From assembly GCF_001618955.1 (NCBI RefSeq), contig NZ_LVYV01000003.1:1-64000 (forward strand): a stretch of DNA of 64,000 nt, written 5' to 3'. The notes under the pieces were generated by a model, which worked only from the letters and a program-made list of their open reading frames with translations, was not told the DNA's origin and searched no databases. This DNA comes from Tardiphaga robiniae (GTDB taxonomy: Bacteria; Pseudomonadota; Alphaproteobacteria; Rhizobiales; Xanthobacteraceae). Shown here piece by piece: positions 37,487 through 46,319 of the stretch. The translations under genes and the position numbers were made by a program. Position 1 is the stretch's first letter, and each line of letters begins with the position of its first letter.

Positions 37487-38005
37487 TCAGGGTTCAATCG
37501 ATACTTTCGCTTCAAAACTTCCAAGAAATCCGCCCGGCTTTACGCTACGCCCGAAGTCATCTTTGATCACTATCGATATAACTTTCGCATCAATCTTCGA
37601 TGTATTCAGATACGTGCGCCACTTAAATGATCCGTTCTGACGAACCGCCTGTGTGATAGCGTTTTTTTGACGCGCCCAAGTTGCCGGGGAAATGCCGATT
37701 TCTATCGACTCTTCACTATATCCGTCAGCATAGACAATGCATCGTACCGAAAGGTGTCTGCGCCTTGTGAGATAATCGAGCGTTCCTTCGGTCACTTCGA
37801 CACCGAACGAAAAATATAAAGCTTCGTCAGTTAGTATTCGTCGAGCAATAGAGCCACCCGGTTCCACGATCGGACTACGCATAGTATATTCGCCGTCATC
37901 CTCGACGAAACTCGAAAACCGGGGACTAACAATTGAGAATAATTGGGCTTCCGCTCTACTCCCCATCCCCGCCAGGAAAAAAGCCAGCAGCAATATTCGT
38001 AACAT
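37487..38005 (-). CDS. Exported protein of a low-GC gene pair, unknown function
   Basis: A 172-residue protein: signal peptide (1-20, GMGSRAEAQ at its end) and a roughly 150-residue domain with alternating hydrophobic strands, a single Cys, and no known motif. Codon use (AAA, TTA, ATA, TCA, CGA) and GC are well below the neighbours, like the downstream gene, so the two were probably acquired together. GGGGTGGGG lies just upstream of ATG 38005. With the two-helix partner it could form an envelope complex; nothing identifies a role. Confidence 0.65.
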   Translation of the reverse strand: MLRILLLAFFLAGMGSRAEAQLFSIVSPRFSSFVEDDGEYTMRSPIVEPGGSIARRILTDEALYFSFGVEVTEGTLDYLTRRRHLSVRCIVYADGYSEESIEIGISPATWARQKNAITQAVRQNGSFKWRTYLNTSKIDAKVISIVIKDDFGRSVKPGGFLGSFEAKVSIEP

Positions 38006-38209
38006 CGCCCCACCCCCTTCTGTAACCTACCTGAGGTTGAAGAAATTGGAAGGGCCTTCGCCGACCTACGCAGTAGTCTATTTTGCAGCTGACAAACGCG
38101 GCATCGGCGAGCATGGCTAGGAAAAACGACGCAATACACAAGTGACGTAAACCTTGCATTTCACTTTGCGGACTACGAGCCTTCGATCTCTTGCAAAAAG
38201 TTCAGCTAG

Positions 38210-38350
38210 TTACCTCAGCCCCGTCCCGTGACATCGCTGGCACTTCACCACCTTCTCGCCCTTCTTCAGCAGGCCCTTGCCTTCGCAATTCTTGCACTTC
38301 TGCTTCTTCTTGGTGTTGGGGCCTTTCTGGTTGGGTCTATCGTCTGCCAT
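38210..38350 (-). CDS. 46-residue zinc-finger protein with two CxxCxGxG motifs
   Basis: A very small protein, MADDRPNQKGP at its start, very Lys-rich, with CKNCEGKG (about 19-26) and CQRCHGTG (about 37-44). These are the knuckles of DnaJ-type zinc centres, here forming a single two-knuckle zinc site. Length, the clean start and stop and GC-rich codons support a real gene. Single zinc-knuckle proteins like this may help RNA or protein binding, but no partner is known. It lies at the upstream edge of the low-GC pair, on the same strand. Confidence 0.75.
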   Translation of the reverse strand: MADDRPNQKGPNTKKKQKCKNCEGKGLLKKGEKVVKCQRCHGTGLR

Positions 38351-38571
38351 GTTGGCTCCTGCGGATGATGTGAAACTGTTGTGACCCGTCTAGCACGCTT
38401 GCCTGCCGCTCGTGCATCGTTTCGCCGCGCGGATGCGGGTTGAAAACCGGGTCCGATGGGGTCATCCTTGCGAAAGGTCGCATATCGGCCACGACTCAGA
38501 CGAGACCCAGCCCGTGACCGCCACTGCCAAACATCCAGCCGAGACCCCGGCCACCTTCCCGCCCGTTAGCC

Positions 38572-39207
38572 ATGCCCTATAAGCTCGCCATCTTCGACTT
38601 CGACGGGACCCTGTCCGACAGCTTTTCGTGGTTCCTCAGCGTCATCAATTCCGTCGCCGACAAGCACAAGTTTCAGCGCGTCGAACGCGACCGCATCGAC
38701 GAGTTGCGGAGCGTCGGCGCCGGCGAACTCATCCGGCTGCTCGGTGTCGCTAAATGGCGGATCCCGTTGATTGCGCGCGACATGCGCAAGATGAAGGCGA
38801 AGCAGATCGACCGCATTTCGCTGTTCCCAGGCGTCGACCGCATGTTCTGTGAATTAAAGGCGCGTGACATGACGATTGCGATCGTCAGCTCGGACAGCGA
38901 GGACAATGTGCGTCACGTGCTCGGCGATCTCGACCAGCACGTCGCCTATTTCGCCTGCGGCGCCGGCCTGTTCGGCAAGACGGCGAAATTCCAACGCATC
39001 CTTGAGCTCACCGGCATCTCTGTCGATGACACGATCAGCATCGGTGACGAGATCCGCGATATCGACGCTGCGCGCGAGGCCGGGATCGATTTCGGCGCGG
39101 TGACGTGGGGCTATACCAGCGGAGCAGCGCTGGAAGCGCGCGCGCCGAATTATCTGTTTTCCCGGATCGACGAGGTGATCGCGGCGCTGGCGGTGCCAGG
39201 ACGCTAA
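38572..39207 (+). CDS. HAD-family hydrolase (phosphoglycolate phosphatase-like)
   Basis: A 211-residue HAD phosphatase. Motif I is DFDGTLSDS (about 9-17, nucleophile the first Asp), motif II is IVSSDSED (about 104-111), motif III is the Lys in LFGKTAKF, and motif IV is GDEIRDIDAAREAG. A helical cap (about 18-85) places it with Gph/PGP-type enzymes. The substrate is not certain. It is a single gene with GC-rich codons, just outside the low-GC island. Confidence 0.88.
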   Translation: MPYKLAIFDFDGTLSDSFSWFLSVINSVADKHKFQRVERDRIDELRSVGAGELIRLLGVAKWRIPLIARDMRKMKAKQIDRISLFPGVDRMFCELKARDMTIAIVSSDSEDNVRHVLGDLDQHVAYFACGAGLFGKTAKFQRILELTGISVDDTISIGDEIRDIDAAREAGIDFGAVTWGYTSGAALEARAPNYLFSRIDEVIAALAVPGR

Positions 39208-39292
39208 CCTGTGCCAAGGCGCTAACGGCCGGCGACAGACAAACGAGGCCCGCCGGCCTCACGACAAGACCGGCAGGCCTGATCGCTTGTTG

Positions 39293-39697
39293 TCACTGCC
39301 CGTGCTGGGCCATTTCCCCGTCGCTCAAATCCCAGTCTTGCCACAGCTGCAGTGCTGCCACCAGCACCACGAGACCGCCGAGGCAGGTATGGATGAATCT
39401 GAGCATGCCGTCGCCGGAATAACCAAGGAAAAGTGGCGAGGCGATCAGCCACAGGCCGAGAACGATCGCGGCCACCTCCTCCCAGCGTTGCAGCGCGACA
39501 TACTGAAGCTGGGCAACGCCAAATACCAGGACGCCAACCGCCACCGTGTTAATGATTATGGCGCTGGGGGTCCCCCCGGCATATTGATGACCGTTCTGCG
39601 TAGGAAACCAGGGCGACAGCGCAATCAGGACGCCAAGCGCCATGCCAAACCAGTCTTCCCACGTGCGATGCGTACCGAGAAACCGAGAGTCTGACAT
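39293..39697 (-). CDS. SPW-repeat membrane protein
   Basis: A 134-residue inner-membrane protein with four helices arranged as two SPW repeats: WEDWFGMALGVLIALSPWF and WEEVAAIVLGLWLIASPLF. The repeats carry the Ser-Pro-Trp/Leu motif at helix ends. The function of SPW proteins is not established. The start at 39697 (MSDSRFLG) has GGAGG upstream and is preferred over 39742. It has no operon partner. Confidence 0.82.
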   Translation of the reverse strand: MSDSRFLGTHRTWEDWFGMALGVLIALSPWFPTQNGHQYAGGTPSAIIINTVAVGVLVFGVAQLQYVALQRWEEVAAIVLGLWLIASPLFLGYSGDGMLRFIHTCLGGLVVLVAALQLWQDWDLSDGEMAQHGQ

Positions 39698-39982
39698 CGT
39701 GACCTCCTCCAACAAGAGGCATACGTCAGCGGCCGTTGGCATGACACTCCAACTGTCAAACGACCGATCCGGCCGCTTCGGGGCGTATGTCTATAATTGA
39801 CGTAGGAACCCGCTTTGCCTTTGCAAGGCCACGCCAAAGCCATTTTTCATAGCGCGCGGATCGACAGAAAGTCCTGCGCTGCAACACGGATTTCGCCGGT
39901 CAGATGAAGCATGCGGCGGCTGCATTGCACCCGTTTGGAAATGACTGCTACCTTCTCCCGGACACCTGTGGATGGAATGAGA

Positions 39983-40267
39983 ATGAGCAGCGCCGTTAAC
40001 AACAATACTTCGCTTCACCGTTTCGAACTTGCGGTCGACGGCCATATTGCTTTCACCGAATATACCCGGACGTCCGATACCATCACTTTCGTCCACACTG
40101 TCGTGCCGCAGGAATTGGGCGGCAGAGGTATCGGCTCACAGCTTGCCCGCGGCGCGCTCGATGTCGTCCGTGCACAGGGATTGAAGGTCGTGGCGCAGTG
40201 CCCCTTCATCGCGGCATATATCGCGAAGCATGCGGATTATCAGGATTTGCTGAAAGACGCGGCATGA
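39983..40267 (+). CDS. GNAT-like acetyltransferase (YidJ/COG2388 type), first of a tandem pair
   Basis: A 94-residue single-domain GNAT protein. The acetyl-CoA loop is ELGGRGIGSQLARGAL (about 48-63), preceded by the FVHTVVP strand. The end has the CPFIAAYIAKHADYQDLL pattern of COG2388. These very short GNATs are uncharacterised. The next gene starts inside its stop (ATGA) and is a paralogue. ATG 39977 is an alternative start. Confidence 0.85.
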   Translation: MSSAVNNNTSLHRFELAVDGHIAFTEYTRTSDTITFVHTVVPQELGGRGIGSQLARGALDVVRAQGLKVVAQCPFIAAYIAKHADYQDLLKDAA

Positions 40268-40536
40268 GCGGCGTTCTCGACAACAAGGCGCTCAACCGCT
40301 TCGAGCTGGATGTCGGCGAAACCGTCGCCTTTGCGAATTATCGCCGTGCCGGCGATCGCGTCATCATCACGCACACCGAAACACCGCCTGCCCTGCGCGG
40401 CCGCGGCATTGCCTCAGAGCTGGTGAAGGGAGCGCTGGCGTTGATCCGTGCGGATGGGCTGAAGGTTGTCGCGGGTTGTTCTTTCGTGGTGGATTATCTG
40501 CGACGGCATGAGGAATATGCGGATCTGGTCGGCTGA
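40264..40536 (+). CDS. GNAT-like acetyltransferase (YidJ/COG2388 type), second of a tandem pair
   Basis: A 90-residue paralogue of the preceding gene, with RFELDVGETVAFANYRR, the acetyl-CoA loop ALRGRGIASELVKGAL (about 47-62) and the terminal CSFVVDYLRRHEEYADLV. It starts at the ATG overlapping the previous stop, so the two proteins are likely translationally coupled and may form a heterodimer. The pair clearly arose by duplication. Substrate unknown. Confidence 0.85.
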   Translation: MSGVLDNKALNRFELDVGETVAFANYRRAGDRVIITHTETPPALRGRGIASELVKGALALIRADGLKVVAGCSFVVDYLRRHEEYADLVG

Positions 40537-40712
40537 GCCGGAGGCTGTCATTCGGGGCGCGCGTCTTCGCGCGAACCCGGAATCTTGAAATGTTTTGAGT
40601 TTTCTTTACATCGGGATTCCGGGTCTGTGCTTCAGCCGGCTGCGCCGCCTTACGCACATCCTCAGCCACTCCAATTGGAGTGGCGGGGAATGACGAGATT
40701 AGGTGATAAACC

Positions 40713-41504
40713 TCAAACGACCTTGATCGACATGTCCGGCAGGCCCTGGATTTTGCAGAGCAGCACGTCGCCCTTCACGACCGGGCCGACATTCTCCGGT
40801 GTGCCGGAATAGATGATGTCGCCGGCCTTCAGCTCGAAGGCGTCCGAGAGTTTCGATATCTGCTCGGCGACGCTCCAGATCATCTTGTCGAGATCGGAGG
40901 TCTGTTTCACCGTGCCATTGACTGCGAGCGAGATCGGCCCCTTGGTCATATGGCCGGTCTTGGCGACCGGATGGATCGGGCCGATGACTGCGGCGTGGTC
41001 GAAACTCTTGCCGATCTCCCATGGCTTCTTCTCATCGCCCATGGCGCGCTGCAGATCGCGGCGTGTCATGTCGAGTCCGACAGCATAGCCATAGACGTGG
41101 TCAAGCGCTCTATCGACGGGGATATTGGTGCCGCCGGATTTCAGCGCGGCGACGAGTTCAACCTCGTAATGATAGTTCTTGGTGAGCGACGGATACGGGT
41201 GATCGGCGACCTCGCCGATCTTGACGTTCTGGATCGCGTCGGTTGGCTTCTGGAAGAAGAACGGCGGCTCGCGCGTCGGGTCCGATCCCATCTCGCGGGA
41301 ATGCGCCGCGTAGTTGCGACCGATGCAATAGATGCGGCGTACCGGAAACACGTCGGTCTCGCCGACGATGGGGATCGTCACCGTCGCGACCGAGAATATG
41401 CCCTTGGGACCGGCCTGCGCCTGCGCGACCTCGCCCGCCAATGCGCTGCCAGCCAGGGCAACGGCACCGGTGGTCAGAATCGTTCTGCGGTTGATGGGGT
41501 CCAT
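40713..41504 (-). CDS. Fumarylacetoacetate hydrolase-family protein with Tat signal
   Basis: A 263-residue protein. A twin-arginine-type signal (INRRTILTTGAVALAGSALA, about 4-23) precedes an FAH fold with CIGRNYAAHSREMG, metal ligands in YEVELVAAL and the Asp in GYAVGLDMTRRDLQ, and the closing DIIYSGTPENVGPV. FAH members open or decarboxylate 2-oxo or beta-diketo acids; this one appears to be exported folded, so a periplasmic substrate is implied. The start MDPINRR at 41504 sets the signal at the N-terminus; the longer frame begins with unlikely residues. Confidence 0.85.
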   Translation of the reverse strand: MDPINRRTILTTGAVALAGSALAGEVAQAQAGPKGIFSVATVTIPIVGETDVFPVRRIYCIGRNYAAHSREMGSDPTREPPFFFQKPTDAIQNVKIGEVADHPYPSLTKNYHYEVELVAALKSGGTNIPVDRALDHVYGYAVGLDMTRRDLQRAMGDEKKPWEIGKSFDHAAVIGPIHPVAKTGHMTKGPISLAVNGTVKQTSDLDKMIWSVAEQISKLSDAFELKAGDIIYSGTPENVGPVVKGDVLLCKIQGLPDMSIKVV

Positions 41505-41570
41505 GGCGTTTCTCCTCGTATGTTTTGTCTTGTTTATGGCCTTGTATTTATGCGTGCTGGTATACCACAG

Positions 41571-41598
41571 CAAAAAGGCCCGCGCGAGCGCGGGCCTT
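41571..41598 (-). terminator. Terminator of the DUF3597 gene
   Basis: The minus strand reads AAGGCCCGCGC-TC-GCGCGGGCCTT followed by TTTG, an 11-bp stem. It begins 24 bp after the DUF3597 stop. Confidence 0.8.
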
Positions 41599-41621
41599 CA
41601 ACTCCGTCCCAAATGGGAAGT

Positions 41622-41996
41622 TTAGTGCTTGATGTCGGCCGGCAGCTTGCCGCCATTGGCAGCGAGCTTGGTCATCATCTGCTTGTGCAGCCAGATGTTC
41701 ATGCTGGCGGAATCGCTGGTGTCACCGGTGTAACCGAGCTCCTTGGCGAGATCCTTGCGGGCCGTCAGGCTGGAGTCGATGTCGAGCGCCTTCATCAGGT
41801 CGACGATCGAGGTCTTCCATTCCAGCTTCTCGCCCTTGGCCGCCACGGCCTTGTCGAGGATCGCAGCAACGTCAACACTGTCCATCGGCGCGGCGCCTGC
41901 GGGAGCCGAACCGCCGGCGGCCGGCGCGGCATCAGGGGATGCTGCACTGGCGCTGGTGCCAAAAATCGCGCCCATGATCTTTCCGAAAATGCTCAT
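41622..41996 (-). CDS. DUF3597 protein
   Basis: A 124-residue protein of the DUF3597 family. The N-terminus MSIFGKIMGAIFG is typical, followed by an Ala/Pro/Ser-rich linker (about 14-37). The conserved domain (about 40-124) includes VDVAAILDKAVA, LEWKTSIVDLMKALDIDSSL and ARKDLAKELGY. The fold is known from a structural genomics entry; its role is unclear. It may associate with the membrane by the N-terminal segment. It has a strong terminator and is divergent from the lytic transglycosylase. Confidence 0.88.
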   Translation of the reverse strand: MSIFGKIMGAIFGTSASAASPDAAPAAGGSAPAGAAPMDSVDVAAILDKAVAAKGEKLEWKTSIVDLMKALDIDSSLTARKDLAKELGYTGDTSDSASMNIWLHKQMMTKLAANGGKLPADIKH

Positions 41997-42526
41997 ATGT
42001 CGCTCCCAATAGCTTTCGTGACAGATTGAAGAAGTCGTGCCGTGTTTGGTTCCGGCAGCACCAGCCGGTTCGTACTTGTATCCGCCCACCGTTCGCTTGC
42101 CAATGCGACGCGATAGACTGCGGGGAAGAGTCGTTCCAAGCAACTGCCCAAGCCAGCTGGCAAAGTCCTCGGCAGATCGTTTGACATCGGTAGCAAGGTC
42201 CGCCCGAATTGAGGCGAAAGCCCGGCCGCTGCATTGCAGCGCTGTGAATGTCGGACGACATTTTCACCGAGGCGTGAGCCACGGCGCTAGGTGCTGACCA
42301 CGCCAAGGCTGGCAGCTCATCATCTTCAATGGCGCAACGACGAGTAACGTGGACCCGATAGTCTGATCTCGCCCAATGATGGCCTCTCGCAGAATTGCGC
42401 GAGAGGCCGTCATGCTGTTCTGATATCACTGCGCAAGCCTTGTTTTGGCCGTGGTTCACCGGAAGGCTCATCGCGCACTATCGTTCGCGACACACGATTT
42501 CATCATCGAATGAGAGCCTTGAGACC
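41997..42526. other. Divergent intergenic region with a 15-bp hairpin
   Basis: About 530 bp without a convincing gene. The frame crossing it (41932-42471) runs out of frame through DUF3597 and is not protein-like. ATGATGGCCTCTCGC (42376-42390) pairs with GCGAGAGGCCGTCAT (42399-42413), one wobble, eight-base loop. There is no T-run after it on either strand, so it is not a standard terminator. Confidence 0.5.
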
Positions 42527-43339
42527 ATGCGCGCCCTGCTTTGTACGTTCCTGCTTGGTACAGTCCTGATCTCGCCGCTAGCGCCGGCCCTTGCTGCGCC
42601 CTCCTGCGGCACCGGCAGTTTCGATGGTTGGCTCGCCGCCTTCAAGACGGAAGCCGTCGGTAAGGGCATTTCGGAGAAGACCGTCGATGCGGCACTGACC
42701 GGCGTCACCCTCGACAACAGCGTACTGTCGCGCGACCGCGGCCAGCAGGTCTTCAAACAAAGCTTCGAGGAATTCTCCGGACGCATGGTGCCGCCAAGGC
42801 TGCGTCGCGGCAGCGACATGCTGAAGCGTTACGGCTCGGTGCTCGGACGCATCGAACAGCAATATGGCGTGCCCGGTCCGGTGCTGGTGGCGATCTGGGG
42901 ACTGGAGACCGACTATGGCGTGAACGTCGGCAAATTCCCTACCATCCGCGCCATCGCGTCGCTCGCATATGATTGTCGCCGCGCCGAGATGTTTCGCGGT
43001 GAATTGCTCGATGCCCTGCGCATTGTCGACCGCGGCGACCTCGCGCCTGCCGAGATGCATGGCGCCTGGGCCGGCGAAATCGGCCAGACGCAATTCATGC
43101 CATCGTCCTACCTGAAATTCGCTGTCGACTTCGACGGCAATGGCCATCGCGACCTGTTGCGCAGCGCGCCCGACGTGCTGGCCTCAACAGCAAACTACCT
43201 CGCCAGCTATGGCTGGAAGCGCGATCAGGATTTTGCGCCGGGGACTGCGAACTTCGCGGTCATTCAGCAGTGGAACAAGAGCGAGGTCTATTCGAAGACC
43301 ATCGCCACTTTCGCCAGTCAGCTCGCCAAAGAACCGTAA
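42527..43339 (+). CDS. Lytic murein transglycosylase (MltB/GH103 type)
   Basis: A 270-residue periplasmic enzyme cleaving the MurNAc-GlcNAc bond to 1,6-anhydro products. A signal peptide (1-23, ending PALAAP) leads the GH103 domain. The catalytic Glu is in IWGLETDYGVNVG, and the AGEIGQTQFMPSSYLKFAVD segment is typical. No Cys at a lipobox, so it is soluble. It lacks the C-terminal PG_binding domain seen in longer relatives. The start ATG 42527 puts the signal at the N-terminus. Confidence 0.9.
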   Translation: MRALLCTFLLGTVLISPLAPALAAPSCGTGSFDGWLAAFKTEAVGKGISEKTVDAALTGVTLDNSVLSRDRGQQVFKQSFEEFSGRMVPPRLRRGSDMLKRYGSVLGRIEQQYGVPGPVLVAIWGLETDYGVNVGKFPTIRAIASLAYDCRRAEMFRGELLDALRIVDRGDLAPAEMHGAWAGEIGQTQFMPSSYLKFAVDFDGNGHRDLLRSAPDVLASTANYLASYGWKRDQDFAPGTANFAVIQQWNKSEVYSKTIATFASQLAKEP

Positions 43340-43398
43340 GCTCGCAAGGGATGATGGAAGGGCCGTCCGCTCCTCAGCAAGCGGCCCCTCCCGTGATC

Positions 43399-43659
43399 TT
43401 ACTTCACCGTGTCGATATGCATCGCCTTGGTGAGATGGACAGCACATGCACCCATCTTGCCATCCAGTAACGCGGTCTGCGCGTCGGTCATCTCCTTGAA
43501 CGCAACCCACTTCGCATCGCCGTCCGCCATCGCTTCGATCGCGGTCTCGATCTTCTCCAGGTTCTTGCCGCTGCAGCCTTCCATCCGAGCCGCCGAAGCC
43601 GGAACCATAGCAAATGCAACAACAGCCATTGCGGCCGTTCCCAGTAATCTTGTGATCAT
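43399..43659 (-). CDS. Small secreted protein with two Cys
   Basis: An 86-residue exported protein. The signal peptide (1-23, ending PASAA) leads a mostly helical small domain with EGCSGKNLEKIETAIEAM and MGACAVHLTKAM, whose two Cys may form a disulphide. I do not recognise a named family; its neighbours give no hint. The start MITRLLG at 43659 is favoured by GGGAAAG upstream and by the signal peptide. Confidence 0.65.
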   Translation of the reverse strand: MITRLLGTAAMAVVAFAMVPASAARMEGCSGKNLEKIETAIEAMADGDAKWVAFKEMTDAQTALLDGKMGACAVHLTKAMHIDTVK

Positions 43660-44488
43660 GTTACTTTCCCTTCGCAACAGAGCCAGCGTCATTGCCGGAT
43701 TCTGTAGGAGGATTGATACGTCCGGCTGCGATCCAGGGAATAACAGGCGCAGTGAATTGAACGTGAGGCGGTTGTGATCGCCACCAACAACACTCAGTTT
43801 TTCGTCGCTTCAGACATCACGAGCAACAAACTTACACAAATGTAATTCCCGCGGGATCGCGCATGTCGCGGTTTCGGCTCTTCGTTATGCATCGAAGCAC
43901 GATCCGATCGCAGGCCAGCAATCGATCCCACAATTCAACTCGATCACTGAACGCGCATCCGTCTCGCCGAACACGACGCAACGCGAGCACACGATCGCTA
44001 CCGTCTGGAAATTCCGGGTTGCAGATATAAATATCCTCACGCAGCTGTAACGTGGAATAAGCTTCTGATCAGCCCCACGTAAGGATGATTATAAATTCAC
44101 ATCTATTCTGCGTATGCGATTCGCGCATAGCGATGATGGCAATAGCCTAACGAAGAACCGTTGGATCCAACGCTCTATTTCGGAAAGAACGGCTTGATCC
44201 AATGCCACTTCACCGGCCAACGCATTCAGCTATTGGAACCGCTCCAAACGCATGATTTAACTGACTAATTAACGCATGAATTGGTGACGGGAGGTGCCCT
44301 AATACGCACTATGCCTGTAAAATCACCTCCCAGCGCCAAGAGGTTAATCATTCCTTGCGCGAGCTATGCGATCCTTGAGTAGCTGCATCGCAACATCTCC
44401 ACTGCTGCACTGCGATATCGTCATCTATATTCACTTCAACAGCGAAGCACCTCGCAAGAGATGAATCGCCTAACGAAGGAGAACTAAG
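43660..44488. promoter_or_regulatory. Long AT-richer leader region before the DUF1127 gene
   Basis: Nearly 830 bp with no gene seen. It holds a perfect 14-bp palindrome CGTTGGATCCAACG (44159-44172) and an inverted pair GGGAGGTG (44289-44296) / CACCTCCC (44324-44331). The 11-mer GCCTAACGAAG occurs twice, at about 44145 and again at about 44468, immediately before the DUF1127 ribosome-binding site. It could be a long leader, or contain a small RNA. Confidence 0.45.
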
Positions 44489-44641
44489 ATGCTGCTTTCA
44501 TTCATCCGCATGATCCAGGCGTTCCGCGACTATCAGCGCAACGTTGCCGAACTCTCCCAGCTCAGCGATCGCGAGCTTTCCGACATCGGTCTCGACCGTT
44601 CGGACATTCCGCGCGTTGCTTCTGGCGCCTACAACGGTTGA
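44489..44641 (+). CDS. DUF1127 small protein
   Basis: A 50-residue protein of the DUF1127 family: a short hydrophobic start (MLLSFIRMIQAF) and the signature LSQLSDRELSDIGLDRSDIPRVA. GAAGGAGAA precedes the start. Small DUF1127 proteins in Alphaproteobacteria have been linked to carbon and phosphate metabolism and RNA turnover in a few species, and are often stress-induced. Here the gene sits behind an unusually long leader. Its role here is not known. Confidence 0.9.
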   Translation: MLLSFIRMIQAFRDYQRNVAELSQLSDRELSDIGLDRSDIPRVASGAYNG

Positions 44642-44840
44642 TCCGTCGGGACGGTCATACGTCCAGCCTGACGTTTCACGGATTGCGCCCGCCTCGCGCG
44701 GGCGCGATCGTGGTTCCCTGAAGCCACCATCTTCAGAGCCAGACGTGTTCGAACCAAAGCGTTTTCAAAGCTTTGGCTAACCGGCCGAATTTCCGCGAAG
44801 CGAATTCCACTTCGCGCCGAAACGCGCTACATGCGGGGCC

Positions 44841-46289
44841 ATGACAACAGCCCCAAACTCATACGCATCCTTGGCGGATAATGCCGTCCATGTGATCGGC
44901 GCGGGCCTTGCCGGCTCGGAAGCCGCCTGGCAGGTCGCCAATGCCGGCATTCCCGTGATCTTGCACGAGATGCGGCCGCACCAGATGACCGACGCCCATC
45001 GCACCGATGGCCTCGCCGAACTGGTCTGCTCCAATTCCTTCCGTTCTGACGACGCGCTTAACAACGCTGTCGGCCTGCTGCACGCCGAAATGCGCAAGCT
45101 GGGCTCACTGATCATGCGCTGCGCCGATGCCAACCAGGTGCCCGCCGGTGGGGCGCTGGCAGTGGACCGCGACGGCTTCTCCGATGCCGTGACCAAGGCG
45201 CTCAACGACCACCCGCTCATCACTATCGACCGCGCTGAAGTCGCTGGTCTGCCGCCCGCCGACTGGCGCAATGTCATCGTCGCCACGGGGCCTCTGACCT
45301 CGGCGGCGCTCGCGGATGGCATCCGTGGGCTGACCGACGAGAATGCGCTCGCCTTCTTCGATGCCATCGCGCCGATCGTCCATAAAGAATCGATCAACAT
45401 GGAGATCGCCTGGTTCCAGTCACGTTACGACAAGGTCGGGCCCGGCGGCACCGGCGCCGACTACATCAACTGCCCGATGACCCGCGAGCAGTATGACGAC
45501 TTCATCGATGCGCTGCTGGCTGGCGAAAAGACCGACTTCAAGGAGTGGGAAACCAACACGCCCTATTTCGACGGCTGTCTGCCCATCGAAGTGATGGCCG
45601 AGCGCGGCCGCGAAACGCTGCGTCACGGCCCGATGAAGCCTGTCGGACTGACCAATCCGCGCGATCCCCTCGTGAAGCCCTACGCCATCGTGCAGCTGCG
45701 CCAAGACAACAAGCTCGGCACGCTCTACAATATCGTCGGTTTCCAGACGAAGCTGAAATACGGCCCGCAGCAGCAAGCGCTGCGCATGATCCCCGGCCTG
45801 CAGAACGCGGAATTCGCACGGCTTGGCGGCCTGCATCGCAACACCTTCCTGAACTCGCCTAAGCTTCTGGATGAACAACTCCGCCTGAAGGCGCAGCCAC
45901 GCCTGCGCTTTGCAGGCCAGATGACCGGCTGCGAAGGTTATGTGGAGTCCGCCAGCGTCGGCCTGATCGCCGGGCTCTATGCAGCGGCAGATGCCAAGAG
46001 CCAGTCGCTGGCGCCGCCGCCCGTGACGACGGCGCTGGGCTCGTTACTCAGCCACATCACCGGTGGCCACATCGAAACTGTCGACGCAGGCCCGCGCTCG
46101 TTCCAGCCGATGAACATCAATTTCGGCCTGTTCCCGCCGCTGGCCCAAGCGCCGACCAAAAAGCCCGACGGATCGCGGCTGCGCGGCAATGAGAAGACCG
46201 TTGCCAAGAAGCAGGCGATGAGCGCGCGGGCGCTGGCTGACATGGATAGCTGGATCGCCGCCAGCCTGCCCGTCGCAGCCGCGGCATGA
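44841..46289 (+). CDS. trmFO: Methylenetetrahydrofolate--tRNA-(uracil-5-)-methyltransferase
   Basis: A 482-residue FAD-dependent enzyme making ribothymidine at position 54 of tRNA with methylenetetrahydrofolate as carbon donor. The FAD dinucleotide motif [16 protein letters not shown] is at about 18-33. The family stretches [24 protein letters not shown], and [12 protein letters not shown] (late FAD contacts) are all present, with INFGLFPP near the end. Length is typical of Alphaproteobacteria. A kinase-like gene follows 30 bp later on the same strand. Confidence 0.96.
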   Translation: MTTAPNSYASLADNAVHVIGAGLAGSEAAWQVANAGIPVILHEMRPHQMTDAHRTDGLAELVCSNSFRSDDALNNAVGLLHAEMRKLGSLIMRCADANQVPAGGALAVDRDGFSDAVTKALNDHPLITIDRAEVAGLPPADWRNVIVATGPLTSAALADGIRGLTDENALAFFDAIAPIVHKESINMEIAWFQSRYDKVGPGGTGADYINCPMTREQYDDFIDALLAGEKTDFKEWETNTPYFDGCLPIEVMAERGRETLRHGPMKPVGLTNPRDPLVKPYAIVQLRQDNKLGTLYNIVGFQTKLKYGPQQQALRMIPGLQNAEFARLGGLHRNTFLNSPKLLDEQLRLKAQPRLRFAGQMTGCEGYVESASVGLIAGLYAAADAKSQSLAPPPVTTALGSLLSHITGGHIETVDAGPRSFQPMNINFGLFPPLAQAPTKKPDGSRLRGNEKTVAKKQAMSARALADMDSWIAASLPVAAAA

Positions 46290-46319
46290 CGCTGGCGATT
46301 TGAATTTCAGGATTGTTCA

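Noticed and set aside
41932-42471. 179-residue minus-strand frame
   Set aside because: Runs out of frame through the DUF3597 start, no domain, Cys/His/Trp-rich composition typical of non-coding frames.
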